Assembly (NCBI RefSeq): GCF_000196875.2
Contig: NC_014532.2
Location: forward strand, 2,604,001 to 2,668,000
Reading direction: 5' to 3'
From: Halomonas elongata DSM 2581
Lineage (GTDB): Bacteria > Pseudomonadota > Gammaproteobacteria > Pseudomonadales > Halomonadaceae
DNA: 64,000 nucleotides
Shown: positions 1 through 9,369 of the stretch, one piece after another
How positions within the stretch are numbered: position 1 is the first letter of the stretch
How the letters are laid out: every line of letters begins with the position of its first letter
Program-made: the position numbers and the translations under genes
The notes under the pieces: generated by a model
Seen by the model: the letters and a program-made list of their open reading frames with translations, nothing else
Told to the model about the DNA's origin: nothing
Databases searched by the model: none

Positions 1-244
1 ACTGCCCCTGAGCCTCGTCGGCAGCTTCCGCGCCGACCCGCTCAGCCGCAGCCTGGTGGTGATGGCCACGCCGCACGGGCAGGTCGCCGTCCGCCCCGGC
101 GACGTCATCATGAACGGAGTGAGGCTGGCCGGAATCGACGAGCAAGGGCTGATCCTCGACAACGAAGGTCGTCGCGAACGCCTGCGTGCATCAGGCGACG
201 ACGACGCCACGATCATCGGCATCCGGCGCCTGAATGCGCCTTGA
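1..244 (+). CDS. gspC: Type II secretion protein C (GspC), C-terminal fragment
   Basis: Partial gene entering from upstream, read in the frame beginning at base 2 and ending at 244. The visible ~80 residues contain GSFRADPLSRSLVVMA and later PGDVIMNGVRLAGIDEQG, which fit the end of the GspC homology region linker and the GspC C-terminal domain. GspC is the inner-membrane clamp protein linking the inner-membrane platform to the GspD secretin. The identification rests mainly on position, directly ahead of gspD in a canonical C-to-N operon, plus the PGDVI...G(V/I)xL phrase typical of this domain. The gap to gspD is 21 bp. Confidence 0.7.
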   Translation, partial: LPLSLVGSFRADPLSRSLVVMATPHGQVAVRPGDVIMNGVRLAGIDEQGLILDNEGRRERLRASGDDDATIIGIRRLNAP

Positions 245-265
245 TGCCCCATCCGGAGCTTTTTC

Positions 266-2368
266 ATGACCGCCACGACGCCCTCCCGGCACAGTTCGTT
301 GTCCGCCCCGGCCATACGCCTGGCCCTGCTGCTGTGCACGGCGTTGCCCTCGGCTTCCCTGCTGGCCCAGAGCGACCCGGCTCCGGTCTATGGCGTCAGC
401 TTCAAGGAGGTCAGCGTCGCCGAGTTCGCGGCCGGCGTCAGCGACATTACGGGCACCGATTTCGTCATCGATCCCCGGGTGCGCGGCACCCTTTCGGTGG
501 AAAGTCCCAAGCCGGTCACCGCCGATGAGCTCTACGGGCTCTTCCAGGACACCCTGCAGAACCACGGCTACGCCACCGTGCGGCTGCCCGACAATCGCGT
601 GCGCATCGTGCCGGAGCAGGTGGCACGCACCCAGCCCTTGCCGGTCGGCCTGGATGACGCCCAGGGCAACGAGATCGCCACCGAAGTCCTGCACACCGAG
701 AACCTCGCCGCGGCAGAGCTCGCCGGCATCCTCGAGCCGCTCATCGATGCCAATGTCGGTACCCTGACGCCCAACCCCGGCAGCAACTCCGTGGTCGTGA
801 CCGATTGGAAGGCCAATCTCGGGCGCCTGAAGCGGCTCACCGAACGACTCGACGGTTACCGCCAGGCCGACACCGAGGTCTTTCCGGTCACCCATGCCAA
901 TGCCAAGCGCCTGGTCCAGACACTCAAGGACGTGTTGAGCGACGACGGCAGCACGGCCACCGTGGTCGCTGATGCCCGCGCCAATGCGGTGGTGGCTTTC
1001 GGCACCCCGAGCCAACGGCGCCAGGTATCGACCCTGATCGCGCGCCTGGATGCTCCCCAGGACCACGACACCACCACGGCGGTCATTCCCCTCAGCCATG
1101 CCGATGCCGCCGATGTGGCCAAGGTTCTGGGCGACCTGGCCAATAGCGTCTCCGGCGCCCGGGCGGTCCCGACCCGGAGCGGCAGCGACGGCGCCGACGC
1201 TACCGAAAGCCAGGCCGGGAGCCAGTCGCTGGCGGCGACGTCATCGGGCAGCGGGCTCGATGGCGTCGCCTTCGCCGTGCATCCCTCGACCAACGCCCTG
1301 GTCCTGAGCGGCCCGCCCAGCGCCCTGGAGGGCTATCGCGAACTCGTTTCCCGCCTCGACATGCGCCGCGCCCAGGTGGCGGTCGAAGCGATCATCGCCG
1401 AAATCACCGAAAGCCGCGCCAAGGAACTCGGCGTGCAGTGGCTGTTCGGCGACATCAGCGGCGAGGGCACGGTCCCGGCGGGCGGCGTCAACTTCCCCTC
1501 CGCCTCGACGCCAGGCATCAACCAGATCGCCGCCGCCGCGGCCAGTCAGGACGCTTCCGCCCTGGGCTCCCTGCTCGGCAACCTCAACGGCGTCACCGCC
1601 GGCGTGGGCCGGCTTTCCTCGGGGGGCGTGAGCTTCGCCATGCTGCTCAATGCGCTGCGCAGCGATACCCAGACCAACCTGCTGTCGACACCCTCGCTGA
1701 CGACCCTGGACAACGCCGAGGCCTCGATCCTGGTCGGCCAGGAAGTGCCCTTCGTCACCGGCTCCACCACCGTCGACAACACCAACCCCTTCCAGACCAT
1801 TCAGCGCGAGGATGTCGGCGTCAAGCTGAACATCCGCCCCACCATCGGCGCCGACAACAGCATCCGCCTGGAAATCGTCCAGGAAGTCTCCTCCATCGAT
1901 GAAGGCGTCAAGGCCAGCGATGTGGTCACCAACAAGCGCGAGATCGAAACCACGGTCCTGACCCAGGATGGCGGCATCATCGTGCTGGGTGGATTGATCA
2001 GCGACGAGAATGCCAATGCCGAACAGAAGGTGCCGCTGCTGGGCGACATCCCCGGCGTCGGTCGCCTCTTCCGTTACGACCGCGATACCCAGGACAAGCG
2101 CAACCTGATGGTCTTCATCCGCGCCCGGGTACTGCGCGATGCGCCGCAGACCCAGCAGATGGCCCACCAGCAATACACCCGCATGCGCCAGCACATGCTC
2201 AAGGCCGACCTGCCGGGCGATCAGACCCTGCCGGAATTGCCTTCGGCATCTGCCACCTCGGCGAGTGGCATGTCGGGTACGTCGGTATCGGGAGCCTCGG
2301 CGTCCGGCAACAGCCTGCAGGCGCTTTATCCATCGGCACGCAGCCGCCTGGGGAGCCTGGCGCAATGA
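266..2368 (+). CDS. gspD: Type II secretion outer-membrane secretin GspD
   Basis: 700-residue secretin that forms the outer-membrane channel of the type II system. An N-terminal signal peptide is visible (residues ~13-33, ending LLAQS). The N0 domain (VYGVSFKEVSVAEFAAGVSDIT) and repeated N1-N3 domains follow, the latter with NSNAxV-type phrases (NPGSNSVVVTD; ARANAVVAFG; STNALVLSG). The C-terminal secretin core has VxVEAIIAEI, the LSTPSLTTLDN and VGQEVPF motifs, and VPLLGDIPGVGRLFR. Length is normal for GspD. The tail from ~665 is Ser/Ala/Gly-rich and low complexity. The stop overlaps the gspE start by 4 bp (ATGA), implying translational coupling. Confidence 0.97.
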   Translation: MTATTPSRHSSLSAPAIRLALLLCTALPSASLLAQSDPAPVYGVSFKEVSVAEFAAGVSDITGTDFVIDPRVRGTLSVESPKPVTADELYGLFQDTLQNHGYATVRLPDNRVRIVPEQVARTQPLPVGLDDAQGNEIATEVLHTENLAAAELAGILEPLIDANVGTLTPNPGSNSVVVTDWKANLGRLKRLTERLDGYRQADTEVFPVTHANAKRLVQTLKDVLSDDGSTATVVADARANAVVAFGTPSQRRQVSTLIARLDAPQDHDTTTAVIPLSHADAADVAKVLGDLANSVSGARAVPTRSGSDGADATESQAGSQSLAATSSGSGLDGVAFAVHPSTNALVLSGPPSALEGYRELVSRLDMRRAQVAVEAIIAEITESRAKELGVQWLFGDISGEGTVPAGGVNFPSASTPGINQIAAAAASQDASALGSLLGNLNGVTAGVGRLSSGGVSFAMLLNALRSDTQTNLLSTPSLTTLDNAEASILVGQEVPFVTGSTTVDNTNPFQTIQREDVGVKLNIRPTIGADNSIRLEIVQEVSSIDEGVKASDVVTNKREIETTVLTQDGGIIVLGGLISDENANAEQKVPLLGDIPGVGRLFRYDRDTQDKRNLMVFIRARVLRDAPQTQQMAHQQYTRMRQHMLKADLPGDQTLPELPSASATSASGMSGTSVSGASASGNSLQALYPSARSRLGSLAQ

Positions 2369-3849
2369 ACGCCCCGCAGCCCGCGACCACCGCCAGTCTC
2401 ATGCCGTATCGACTGGCCCAGCGCAGCGGCGTGGCCATCGACTGGCAGGCCGAGGGCTATCACCTGCTGGCCCGCCGCGATGCCGATCCCTTGATTCTCC
2501 AGGAGCTGAGGCGCAGCCATGGCCCCCCGGCAGAGATCGAATGGCTCGACAGCGAGGCCTACACCAGCCGTCTGGGGCGTCTCTATGACGCCCAGCGCGA
2601 GACCAACAACCGCTTGATCGAGGGGCTCGCCGAACACGTCGACCTCGACGGCCTGATGCAGGAGCTGCCGCGCACCGAAGACTTGATGGACGCCGAGAAC
2701 GAGGCGCCGGTGATCCGGCTGATCAACGGCATCTTTTCCGAGGCGCTGCGCCTGAGCGCCTCGGACATTCACATCGAACCCTTCGAACGCGAGCTGATCG
2801 TGCGCCTGAGGGTCGACGGCGCCATGCGCGAGATCCTCGACCCGCCACGCGTGCTGGCGCCGATGCTGATCTCGCGCATCAAGGTCATGGCCGGGCTGGA
2901 CATCGCCGAGAAACGCCAGCCCCAGGATGGCCGCATCACCGTTCGCGCCGCCGGGCGCCCGGTGGACATTCGCGTCTCGACCCTGCCCGGCATCCACGGC
3001 GAGCGGGTCGTGATGCGCCTGCTCGACAAGCAGGCCGCGCAATTGACGCTCGACGCCATCGGCATGCCGCCCGACACCCTGGCGGCCTACCGCCGCGCCC
3101 TGGCCCGCCCCAATGGCATCCTGCTCAATACCGGCCCCACCGGCTCAGGCAAGACCACCACCCTCTACGCCAGCCTGACCGCGCTCAACGATCGCCGGCG
3201 CAACATCCTCACCGTCGAGGACCCGGTCGAATATGCCCTGCCCGGCATCGGGCAGACGCCGGTCAACCCGCATGCCGGCGTCACCTTCGCCCGCGGTCTG
3301 CGCGCCATCCTGCGCCAGGATCCCGACGTCATCATGATCGGCGAGATCCGCGACCTGGAAACCGCCGCGACCGCCGTGCAGTCGAGCCTGACGGGCCACC
3401 TCGTGCTCTCGACGCTGCACACCAACAGCGCCCTGGGCGCCATCGCCCGGCTGCGCGACATGGGCATCGAACCCTTCCTGCTGGCCACCAGCCTCAAGGG
3501 CGTCATGGCCCAGCGCCTGGTGCGCCGCCTGTGTCCCGACTGCCACCGCTGGCGCGCCCCCAGCGACGCCGAGTGCCGACAGTTCCAGGGGCTCGAGTCC
3601 CTCTCGCGCATCGCCGAGCCGCTCGGCTGCGACGCCTGCGACCACACCGGCTACCGAGGGCGCCTGGGGCTCTACGAGTTCATCGCCATCGACGACACCC
3701 TGGCGGCCATGATCCACGACGGCGCCAGCGAAGCGGCACTCGCCGCCCATGCCTTCCAGCAGACCGGCTCGCTGAGCGATGCGGCCCTGGAACGGCTCGC
3801 CGATGGTGAAACCAGCCTCGAGGAGGTGCTGCGTGCCATTCACCAGTGA
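2365..3849 (+). CDS. gspE: Type II secretion ATPase GspE
   Basis: 494-residue cytoplasmic secretion ATPase that powers pseudopilus assembly. The N1E-like region is followed by SASDIHIEPFE (Asp box start). The Walker A motif GPTGSGKT lies at residues 257-264, a Walker B region IMIGEIRD follows, and the His box STLHTN is present. A zinc-binding four-cysteine module is formed by CPDCHRW and CDACDHTG. This is the standard T2SS GspE architecture and close to the usual ~500 residues. It overlaps gspD by 4 bp, and 33 bp separate it from gspF. Confidence 0.97.
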   Translation: MNAPQPATTASLMPYRLAQRSGVAIDWQAEGYHLLARRDADPLILQELRRSHGPPAEIEWLDSEAYTSRLGRLYDAQRETNNRLIEGLAEHVDLDGLMQELPRTEDLMDAENEAPVIRLINGIFSEALRLSASDIHIEPFERELIVRLRVDGAMREILDPPRVLAPMLISRIKVMAGLDIAEKRQPQDGRITVRAAGRPVDIRVSTLPGIHGERVVMRLLDKQAAQLTLDAIGMPPDTLAAYRRALARPNGILLNTGPTGSGKTTTLYASLTALNDRRRNILTVEDPVEYALPGIGQTPVNPHAGVTFARGLRAILRQDPDVIMIGEIRDLETAATAVQSSLTGHLVLSTLHTNSALGAIARLRDMGIEPFLLATSLKGVMAQRLVRRLCPDCHRWRAPSDAECRQFQGLESLSRIAEPLGCDACDHTGYRGRLGLYEFIAIDDTLAAMIHDGASEAALAAHAFQQTGSLSDAALERLADGETSLEEVLRAIHQ

Positions 3850-3882
3850 TCCACTCGTCCGTGACCCGGGAGCCACCCGCTG

Positions 3883-5085
3883 ATGCCGACCTATCGCTAT
3901 CTGGCGCTGGATCTCGAAGGCCGTCGCCGTCGCGACGTCATCCAGGCCGAGAACGAGCGCCATGCCCGAGAACTGCTCAGCGACCGGGGCCTGTTCGCGC
4001 GCCGCCTGGAGGAGATACGAGGCGCCCGGCAACGCCGCCGCGGCCAGCGTCTCGATGCCGAACGCCTGACGCTGCTGACCCGTCAACTGGCGACCTTGAT
4101 CGATGCCGGCATCCCCATCGGCCAGGCCCTGGAGGCGCTGGCCAGCCAGGCCGACCGGGAAGCCGCCCGCGCCCTGTTGCTGTCGCTGGTCAATCGGGTC
4201 CGCGAGGGTTACAGCCTGGCCGATAGCCTCAAGGCCCACCCCGCCAGCTTCGACCGTCTCTACGTGGCCCTGGTCGCCGCCGGCGAGCGCGCCGGTCAAC
4301 TACCCCAGGTGCTCGAACGCCTGGCCGACCATCTCGAACGCAGCCAGCGGCAGCGCCAGAAGGCCAAGGGCGCGCTGGTCTACCCGCTGGTGCTGGTGCT
4401 GGTCTCGGTCGGCGTGGTCAGCGGCCTGATGACCTATGTCGTGCCGCGCCTCGCCGCCCAGTTCGAGCGTTCCGACATGACCCTGCCCTGGCTGACGCGC
4501 GGCCTGATCGCCCTGGCCGACGCCATGCAGAGCCTGGGGCCCTGGCTGCTCGCCACGCTTCTGCTGCTGGGGCTGGCCGCCGCCCGCTCACTGCGTCGGC
4601 CCGCCATCCGGCTGAAGGTCGACCGCCGCCTGCTGACGCTGCCGCGCCTGGGCGAGCTCCTGCTGCTGCTCGACAGCGCCCGCCTGACGCGCACCCTGGC
4701 GATTCTCACCCTGAGCGGCATTCCGCTGGTCGATGCCCTGCGAGTCAGCCGCGACACCCTGGCCAACGCCTGCCTGCGCCATCATCTCGGCGAGGTCGAA
4801 GAAGCCGTCACCAGCGGCGTCAGCCTGCACCGCGCCCTGGCCGATACCGGGCGTTTTTCTCCGACCCTGCTGCACATGGTGGCCAGCGGCGAATCCAGCG
4901 GCCGCCTCGGCGAAATGCTCGAACGCGTCGCCGCCACCCAGGAAAGCGCCTTCTCGCGACGCGTCGACATGGCGCTGGCGCTCTTCGAACCGCTGATCAT
5001 CCTGGCCATGGGCGGCGTGGTACTGACCATCGTCCTGGCCATCCTGCTGCCGATCATGAGCCTCAACAGCGCCATGGCGCTCTAG
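3883..5085 (+). CDS. gspF: Type II secretion inner-membrane platform protein GspF
   Basis: 400-residue polytopic inner-membrane protein with two tandem GspF domains. Each contains the (L/F)xLxxxGExxGxLxxxLxxxA-type phrase (VALVAAGERAGQLPQVLERLA near residue 130; MVASGESSGRLGEMLERVA near residue 330). Three hydrophobic segments are visible: ~165-190, ~213-233 and the C-terminal LIILAMGGVVLTIVLAILLP. Start ATG at 3883, length normal. GspF couples the GspE ATPase to the pseudopilus. Third complete gene of the operon. Confidence 0.97.
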   Translation: MPTYRYLALDLEGRRRRDVIQAENERHARELLSDRGLFARRLEEIRGARQRRRGQRLDAERLTLLTRQLATLIDAGIPIGQALEALASQADREAARALLLSLVNRVREGYSLADSLKAHPASFDRLYVALVAAGERAGQLPQVLERLADHLERSQRQRQKAKGALVYPLVLVLVSVGVVSGLMTYVVPRLAAQFERSDMTLPWLTRGLIALADAMQSLGPWLLATLLLLGLAAARSLRRPAIRLKVDRRLLTLPRLGELLLLLDSARLTRTLAILTLSGIPLVDALRVSRDTLANACLRHHLGEVEEAVTSGVSLHRALADTGRFSPTLLHMVASGESSGRLGEMLERVAATQESAFSRRVDMALALFEPLIILAMGGVVLTIVLAILLPIMSLNSAMAL

Positions 5086-5117
5086 CCACCGTTTCATCAT
5101 CCACCAGGAGGAATTCC

Positions 5118-5561
5118 ATGACAGCTCCGCACCGCTCACCCAAGACCCAGGCCGGCTTCACCCTGCTCGAGGTCATGGTCGTGATCTTCATCCTCGGGCT
5201 GCTGGTCGCCATCGTCGCGCCCAACGTGCTCAGCAACCAGGACAAGGCCATGCAACAGAAGGCCAGGGCCGACATCGCCACCCTGGAGCAGGCCCTCGAC
5301 ATGTATCGGCTCGACAACCATCGCTATCCCACCAGCGAGCAAGGGCTCCAGGCGCTGGTCGAGGCGCCGCGCCAGGAACCACTGGCCACCAATTACCGCC
5401 AGGAAGGCTATGTGCGTCGCCTGCCGGATGATCCCTGGGGCAACCCCTACGACTATCGCAATCCCGGCGAGCATGGCCGCATCGATGTCTTCAGCCTGGG
5501 CGCCGACCGCCAGGCCGGCGGCGAGGGCAACGATGCCGACATCGGCAACTGGATGCTGTAA
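5118..5561 (+). CDS. gspG: Major pseudopilin GspG
   Basis: 147-residue major pseudopilin. The prepilin cleavage site is QAG|FTLLEVMVV, with cleavage after Gly13 and the conserved Glu at mature position +5. A hydrophobic helix follows, then the GspG hallmark C-terminal region (YPTSEQGLQALVEAP, LPDDPWGNPYDYRNPG, ADIGNW) with the Asp-rich calcium site. It has a strong ribosome-binding site, AGGAGG, about 6 bases before the ATG. Processing needs a prepilin peptidase (GspO), which is not in this window. Confidence 0.97.
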   Translation: MTAPHRSPKTQAGFTLLEVMVVIFILGLLVAIVAPNVLSNQDKAMQQKARADIATLEQALDMYRLDNHRYPTSEQGLQALVEAPRQEPLATNYRQEGYVRRLPDDPWGNPYDYRNPGEHGRIDVFSLGADRQAGGEGNDADIGNWML

Positions 5562-5570
5562 GCCCCACAG

Positions 5571-6104
5571 ATGGAGTCATTCCTGCGTTCGCTCGCCATC
5601 CTCGAGAGCCCCGAGCAGTCCGGCCGAGCCGGAGCCCAGTCGGGCTTCAGCCTGCTGGAGCTGTTGATCGTGCTGACGATCGTCGCCGCGCTGACCGGAC
5701 TCAGCGTGGCCTGGCTGGAAGGCGGCAGCGCACCGAGCCTGGACAGCGCCCGGGAGCGGCTGCGCACCGACCTCGAACGGGCCGCCATCCAGGCCATGGA
5801 ACAACAGCAGGTCATCGGGATGCGACCCAACGAGACGGGATACGAGTTCGTGACCCGCGACACCGGCAGCGCCGAATGGCGGACGCTCGAAACGAGCGAC
5901 CTGCCCGCCCGCCGCTGGCCACTCGATATCCACCTGCAACGCGCCCCGGCCGCCCCCGAGGACCAGGCGACGCCCTGGCTGGTCTGGTGGCCCGATGGCG
6001 AGGTGCTGGGCGGGCGCCTGAGCCTGACGACCGGCAACCGCCAACGCCACCTGCTCATCGACGCCCTGGGGGTACGGGAAGCAAGGGAGCGAGACGATGC
6101 CTGA
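5571..6104 (+). CDS. gspH: Minor pseudopilin GspH
   Basis: 177-residue minor pseudopilin. The cleavage motif is QSG|FSLLELLIVLTIVAAL, with Gly25 before the cut and Glu at +5. The 25-residue leader is longer than usual, but no closer in-frame ATG exists downstream of 5571 and before the motif. The C-terminal part is variable, as expected for GspH. Nine bases separate it from gspG, and its end overlaps gspI by 8 bp. Confidence 0.9.
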   Translation: MESFLRSLAILESPEQSGRAGAQSGFSLLELLIVLTIVAALTGLSVAWLEGGSAPSLDSARERLRTDLERAAIQAMEQQQVIGMRPNETGYEFVTRDTGSAEWRTLETSDLPARRWPLDIHLQRAPAAPEDQATPWLVWWPDGEVLGGRLSLTTGNRQRHLLIDALGVREARERDDA

Positions 6105-6468
6105 GCCCCGCAAGGCCGACGGATTCACGCTGCTCGAGGTCATGGTGGCGTTGTTCATCTTGGCGGTGATCGCCGCCATGGTCAGCCAGGCCGTGCATCA
6201 GCGGAGCCGCACGGCCCAGTTGGAACGCGAGCGGCTACCGCTGGTGATGTGCGCCCGCGCCCTGAACAACGAGTTCAGTCTCGCCGGTTACTGGCCGAGC
6301 GTCGGTCGCCACGAGGGGCAACGCCAGTCGAGCGGGCACGACTGCCATTGGCGCCTGGAGGTCGTGAGCACGCCGGTCAAGCAGTTGCGTCGCGGCACCC
6401 TGAGCGTGGCCGGCGAACCCTTGCCGGCACCGCACAGCCTCGACTTCACGGTGTTCCTGGCGCCATGA
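6097..6468 (+). CDS. gspI: Minor pseudopilin GspI
   Basis: 123-residue minor pseudopilin with a short leader and cleavage motif ADG|FTLLEVMVALFILAVIA (Gly9, Glu at +5). It forms the pseudopilus tip with GspJ and GspK in characterised systems. A short soluble domain after the helix includes CARALNNEF and ends in HSLDFTVFLAP. It overlaps gspH upstream and overlaps gspJ by 4 bp (ATGA at 6465). Confidence 0.92.
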   Translation: MPEPRKADGFTLLEVMVALFILAVIAAMVSQAVHQRSRTAQLERERLPLVMCARALNNEFSLAGYWPSVGRHEGQRQSSGHDCHWRLEVVSTPVKQLRRGTLSVAGEPLPAPHSLDFTVFLAP

Positions 6469-7094
6469 GCTTGAGACCGACCTTGAGAAAGCCCATGAAC
6501 GAGCATCGCCAGGCCGGCTTCACCCTGCTCGAGGTGGTCATCGCCATCGCCCTGACGGCCCTGATCGGCGTCGCCGTGGCGGGACTGGTCAATGGCCTGG
6601 TCAGTGCCGAGGAACGCTTCGCCACGCCACCCGACGAGCGCCAGGACATGCGCTTCGCGCGCCGCCTGGAAGACCGCCTCCAGGCTCTGGTCGAGCGTTC
6701 CCTGCATGAAGGCGGGCAGCCGCTGCTCAACCCTCGTCTCGACTACCGCCCCGAGCCGGGCCTGCTGGAATGGGTCGCGCTGGTCGGCGCGCCCGTCGCG
6801 CTGGGCGACCGCGTCAGTCGTCTGCGCCGCCAGCGCCTGAGCTGGAATCTCGAGCGCGGCGAACTGCAACTGGCCTCCACCGGCCTGCTCGATGCCGCAG
6901 ACGCGCCTGAGTGGCAGCAGGATGCCCGGCTGACCGGCATCGAGACCCTCGAGATCGCCTTTTATGAACACGGCCAATGGCGCCAGACACCGGCCACCGC
7001 CAACGCTCGGACAGTGCGTGGACTGCGCCTGCGCTGGCAGCGTCATGGCCGGGCACACGACATCGTCGTGCGACTGCCGGAGGTTCAACCATGA
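6465..7094 (+). CDS. gspJ: Minor pseudopilin GspJ
   Basis: 209-residue minor pseudopilin with cleavage motif QAG|FTLLEVVIAIALTALIG. The reading frame is open much further upstream, but ATG 6465 overlaps the gspI stop (ATGA) and gives an 18-residue leader. ATG 6495 would give a shorter 8-residue leader and is an equally plausible start. A globular C-terminal domain follows (…TGIETLEIAFYEHGQWRQTP…). It overlaps gspK by 4 bp. Confidence 0.9.
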   Translation: MSLRPTLRKPMNEHRQAGFTLLEVVIAIALTALIGVAVAGLVNGLVSAEERFATPPDERQDMRFARRLEDRLQALVERSLHEGGQPLLNPRLDYRPEPGLLEWVALVGAPVALGDRVSRLRRQRLSWNLERGELQLASTGLLDAADAPEWQQDARLTGIETLEIAFYEHGQWRQTPATANARTVRGLRLRWQRHGRAHDIVVRLPEVQP

Positions 7095-8146
7095 ATCGCC
7101 CGTTGCCCCCCGGCACGCGCCAGGACGGCGCCGCCCTGCTGATGGTGCTGCTGTGCCTGGCACTGGTCAGCCTGACCCTGACGAGCCTGAGCGAACAGGG
7201 CCGCCGGGACCTGGCCCGCCTGAGCGAGCTCCAGGCGCAGACCCAGGCCGACTTCTATGCGCAAGGCGCCGAGGTGATCGCCCGTCGCGCCCTGACCGAC
7301 GCCGCCGTACGCCAGGCGGGGCTGTGGTGGCAGAGCCTGCGCGGGCGCTCGCTGTCCTACCCCACCGACCATGGCCGGATTCACCTCAATGTCGAGGATC
7401 TGCGAGGCTGCCTCAACCTCAATGCCCTGGCAGGCCCCGACGCCGACCTGGCCCGGCGCCAGTTGACCCACTACATCGATCACCATCTCCAGGGACGTCC
7501 CGTGGCGGGCCTCTCGACCGACGCCTTGCTTGCGCGGCTGATGGACTGGATGGATGCCGACGGCGTGGCCCGCTCCGGCAGCCTCGACGGCCCGGACTAT
7601 GCCAACGATGTCCGCGCCGGCCTCGGGCCACGCACCACCGCCAATGCCCCCCTCGCCGACATCAGCGAGATCAACTGGCTGGCCCCGCTGGACAGCCGAC
7701 GCTCCCGTCGCCTGCCCGAAGGGCTGTGCGCCTATCCCGACACCGGGCCGCTTGCGCTCAACCTCAACAGCCTGCCCGTCGAGCGGGTCGCGCTGCTCGA
7801 TTCCCTGCTCGAAGGCCGGGTGCCGCGTGGCCGGCTCGAACGCCTGCTGAGATCGCGCCCCGCCGCCGGCTACCAGAACGTCGACGCGGTGCGCAGCGCC
7901 CTGGGCGATCCCGATGACTTCAACGAGCTCGCCCGCCGCCTGACCCTGACCCCGGACCTGCTGCGCCTGCATATCCGGATCGAGATCGGCGACCGCCAAT
8001 ACCGCTATGTGCGCCTGCTTCAAGCCGAGGGGGTGAGCCCCTGGCAACCTCGAGTGCCCGCTGCCCGGGTGCGAATTCTCCAGCGCTATCGCGGTGAAGC
8101 GCCCCATTCGCCCTTCCCGACATCTTCCCCCGAGGAGGCTTCATGA
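7091..8146 (+). CDS. gspK: Minor pseudopilin GspK
   Basis: 351-residue large pseudopilin, the tip-capping subunit. The N-terminus is RQDG|AALLMVLLCLALVSLTL: a cleavage Gly and hydrophobic helix, but no Glu at +5, which is normal for GspK. The body contains the conserved LNLNxL repeats (CLNLNALAG; ALNLNSLPVERVALL) and LMDWMDADG. ATG 7091 is chosen because it overlaps the gspJ stop and sits just before the leader. The frame itself is open further upstream. Confidence 0.93.
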   Translation: MNRPLPPGTRQDGAALLMVLLCLALVSLTLTSLSEQGRRDLARLSELQAQTQADFYAQGAEVIARRALTDAAVRQAGLWWQSLRGRSLSYPTDHGRIHLNVEDLRGCLNLNALAGPDADLARRQLTHYIDHHLQGRPVAGLSTDALLARLMDWMDADGVARSGSLDGPDYANDVRAGLGPRTTANAPLADISEINWLAPLDSRRSRRLPEGLCAYPDTGPLALNLNSLPVERVALLDSLLEGRVPRGRLERLLRSRPAAGYQNVDAVRSALGDPDDFNELARRLTLTPDLLRLHIRIEIGDRQYRYVRLLQAEGVSPWQPRVPAARVRILQRYRGEAPHSPFPTSSPEEAS

Positions 8147-9369
8147 CATCGCTGCCGATTCGACTGCCTCGACATCAAGGCGGCCGCAGGATGCCTCGGC
8201 CCCGGCTGCTGCTGATGCCGCCAGCCGCGCCCCACGATCATGCGGCCCCCTGGAACTGGACGCTGCTCGACGCAACGACGACACCGCCGGGCGGCACCTG
8301 GACACCCGGCGAGCCCTTGCCCGAGGCCTTCCAGTCGGCCGGCCACGAAACGATCCTCGTGTTGCCGCCGGCCTCGACGACCCGCTTCGAGCTCACCGCC
8401 CCCAAGGGGCTCAAGCGCGACGAGTGGCCACTGCTCGTCGCTCGGTACCGCTGCGACGAGGGCAACGGCGAGCCGCTGACACTGGCCCGGCTCGACCATG
8501 TCCAGGGCCGCCTGGTGCTGGTCGGCGTGGCACGTTCGCGACTGCAGGACTGGCAGGCCACGCTGGCCCGGGCCGGGCTCTCTCCGACGGCCTGGGCTCC
8601 GGCCTTCATGGGCCAGCCCGCCCCTCCCGAGCGCGCCCTCTGCGCCCTGCCCGCCGGCGACGACTGGATGCTGCGCTGGCATGACGACGCGGAGGATCAG
8701 GCGCCAGGCCGTTGCCACTGGCTGAGCTGGCCACGCAACACCGCCCTGCCCCCCGCCCTGGCCGAGCGCGAGTGGTATCAGCCGCTCGCCGACGAAGGCG
8801 AACTGGCCTGTCTGGCCTTTCTCGGCCGCCATCTGCCACGTCGCTTGCCGCGTCCCGAGGCGGGACCGGCCAAGCCCGGATCACGCCGTCGCCTGCCGAT
8901 CTCGCTGGCAGGCGCCAGGGCCTGGCTGCCGCTGCGCCGCTGTGGGCTGATCGTGGCACTGCTCCTGCTGCATGGCGGGCTCGTCGCCTGGCAAGGCCAT
9001 CAATCCACCCGTGAAGCGGCCGAGCGGCAACTGGCCGCCCGCTTCGTTTCGCAACCCGCCAGCGCGAACGATGCCGGCCAGCGCCTGGCGGAGCGGGTTT
9101 CGGCCCTGGCCGATCTGGCCCAGCGCCGCGCGCGCATCGAGGAACATCTGGCCGCCCTGAGCGACCTTCCCGACCAAGCCAGGCTGCAACAGCTTGAGGT
9201 CTCGGGGCAGCGGATGCGCCTGGGCTGGGCCCCGGAGGCGCTGAGCGCCGCCGAGCTGGAGGCCCTGCGCACCCGGCTCGACGCTCTCGGCCGAGTCACC
9301 GACACCCCGACCCGGCTCACGCTGGAGATCGACCTTGCCTCCGCATCCAATGGAGGACAGACGCCATGA
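8143..9369 (+). CDS. gspL: Type II secretion protein GspL
   Basis: 408-residue inner-membrane protein that recruits the GspE ATPase. A long cytoplasmic N-terminal region (actin-like fold in characterised GspL) is followed by one hydrophobic segment near residues 268-285 (GLIVALLLLHGGLVAW) and a periplasmic ferredoxin-like domain. Sequence conservation is weak, as usual for GspL, so position between gspK and gspM carries weight. It overlaps gspK and gspM by 4 bp each. Confidence 0.88.
   Translation: MTSLPIRLPRHQGGRRMPRPRLLLMPPAAPHDHAAPWNWTLLDATTTPPGGTWTPGEPLPEAFQSAGHETILVLPPASTTRFELTAPKGLKRDEWPLLVARYRCDEGNGEPLTLARLDHVQGRLVLVGVARSRLQDWQATLARAGLSPTAWAPAFMGQPAPPERALCALPAGDDWMLRWHDDAEDQAPGRCHWLSWPRNTALPPALAEREWYQPLADEGELACLAFLGRHLPRRLPRPEAGPAKPGSRRRLPISLAGARAWLPLRRCGLIVALLLLHGGLVAWQGHQSTREAAERQLAARFVSQPASANDAGQRLAERVSALADLAQRRARIEEHLAALSDLPDQARLQQLEVSGQRMRLGWAPEALSAAELEALRTRLDALGRVTDTPTRLTLEIDLASASNGGQTP

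Noticed and set aside
6249..6464. N-terminal extension of GspJ
   Set aside because: It is antiparallel in logic to gspI coding sequence (another frame), and the prepilin leader requires a start near 6465-6495.
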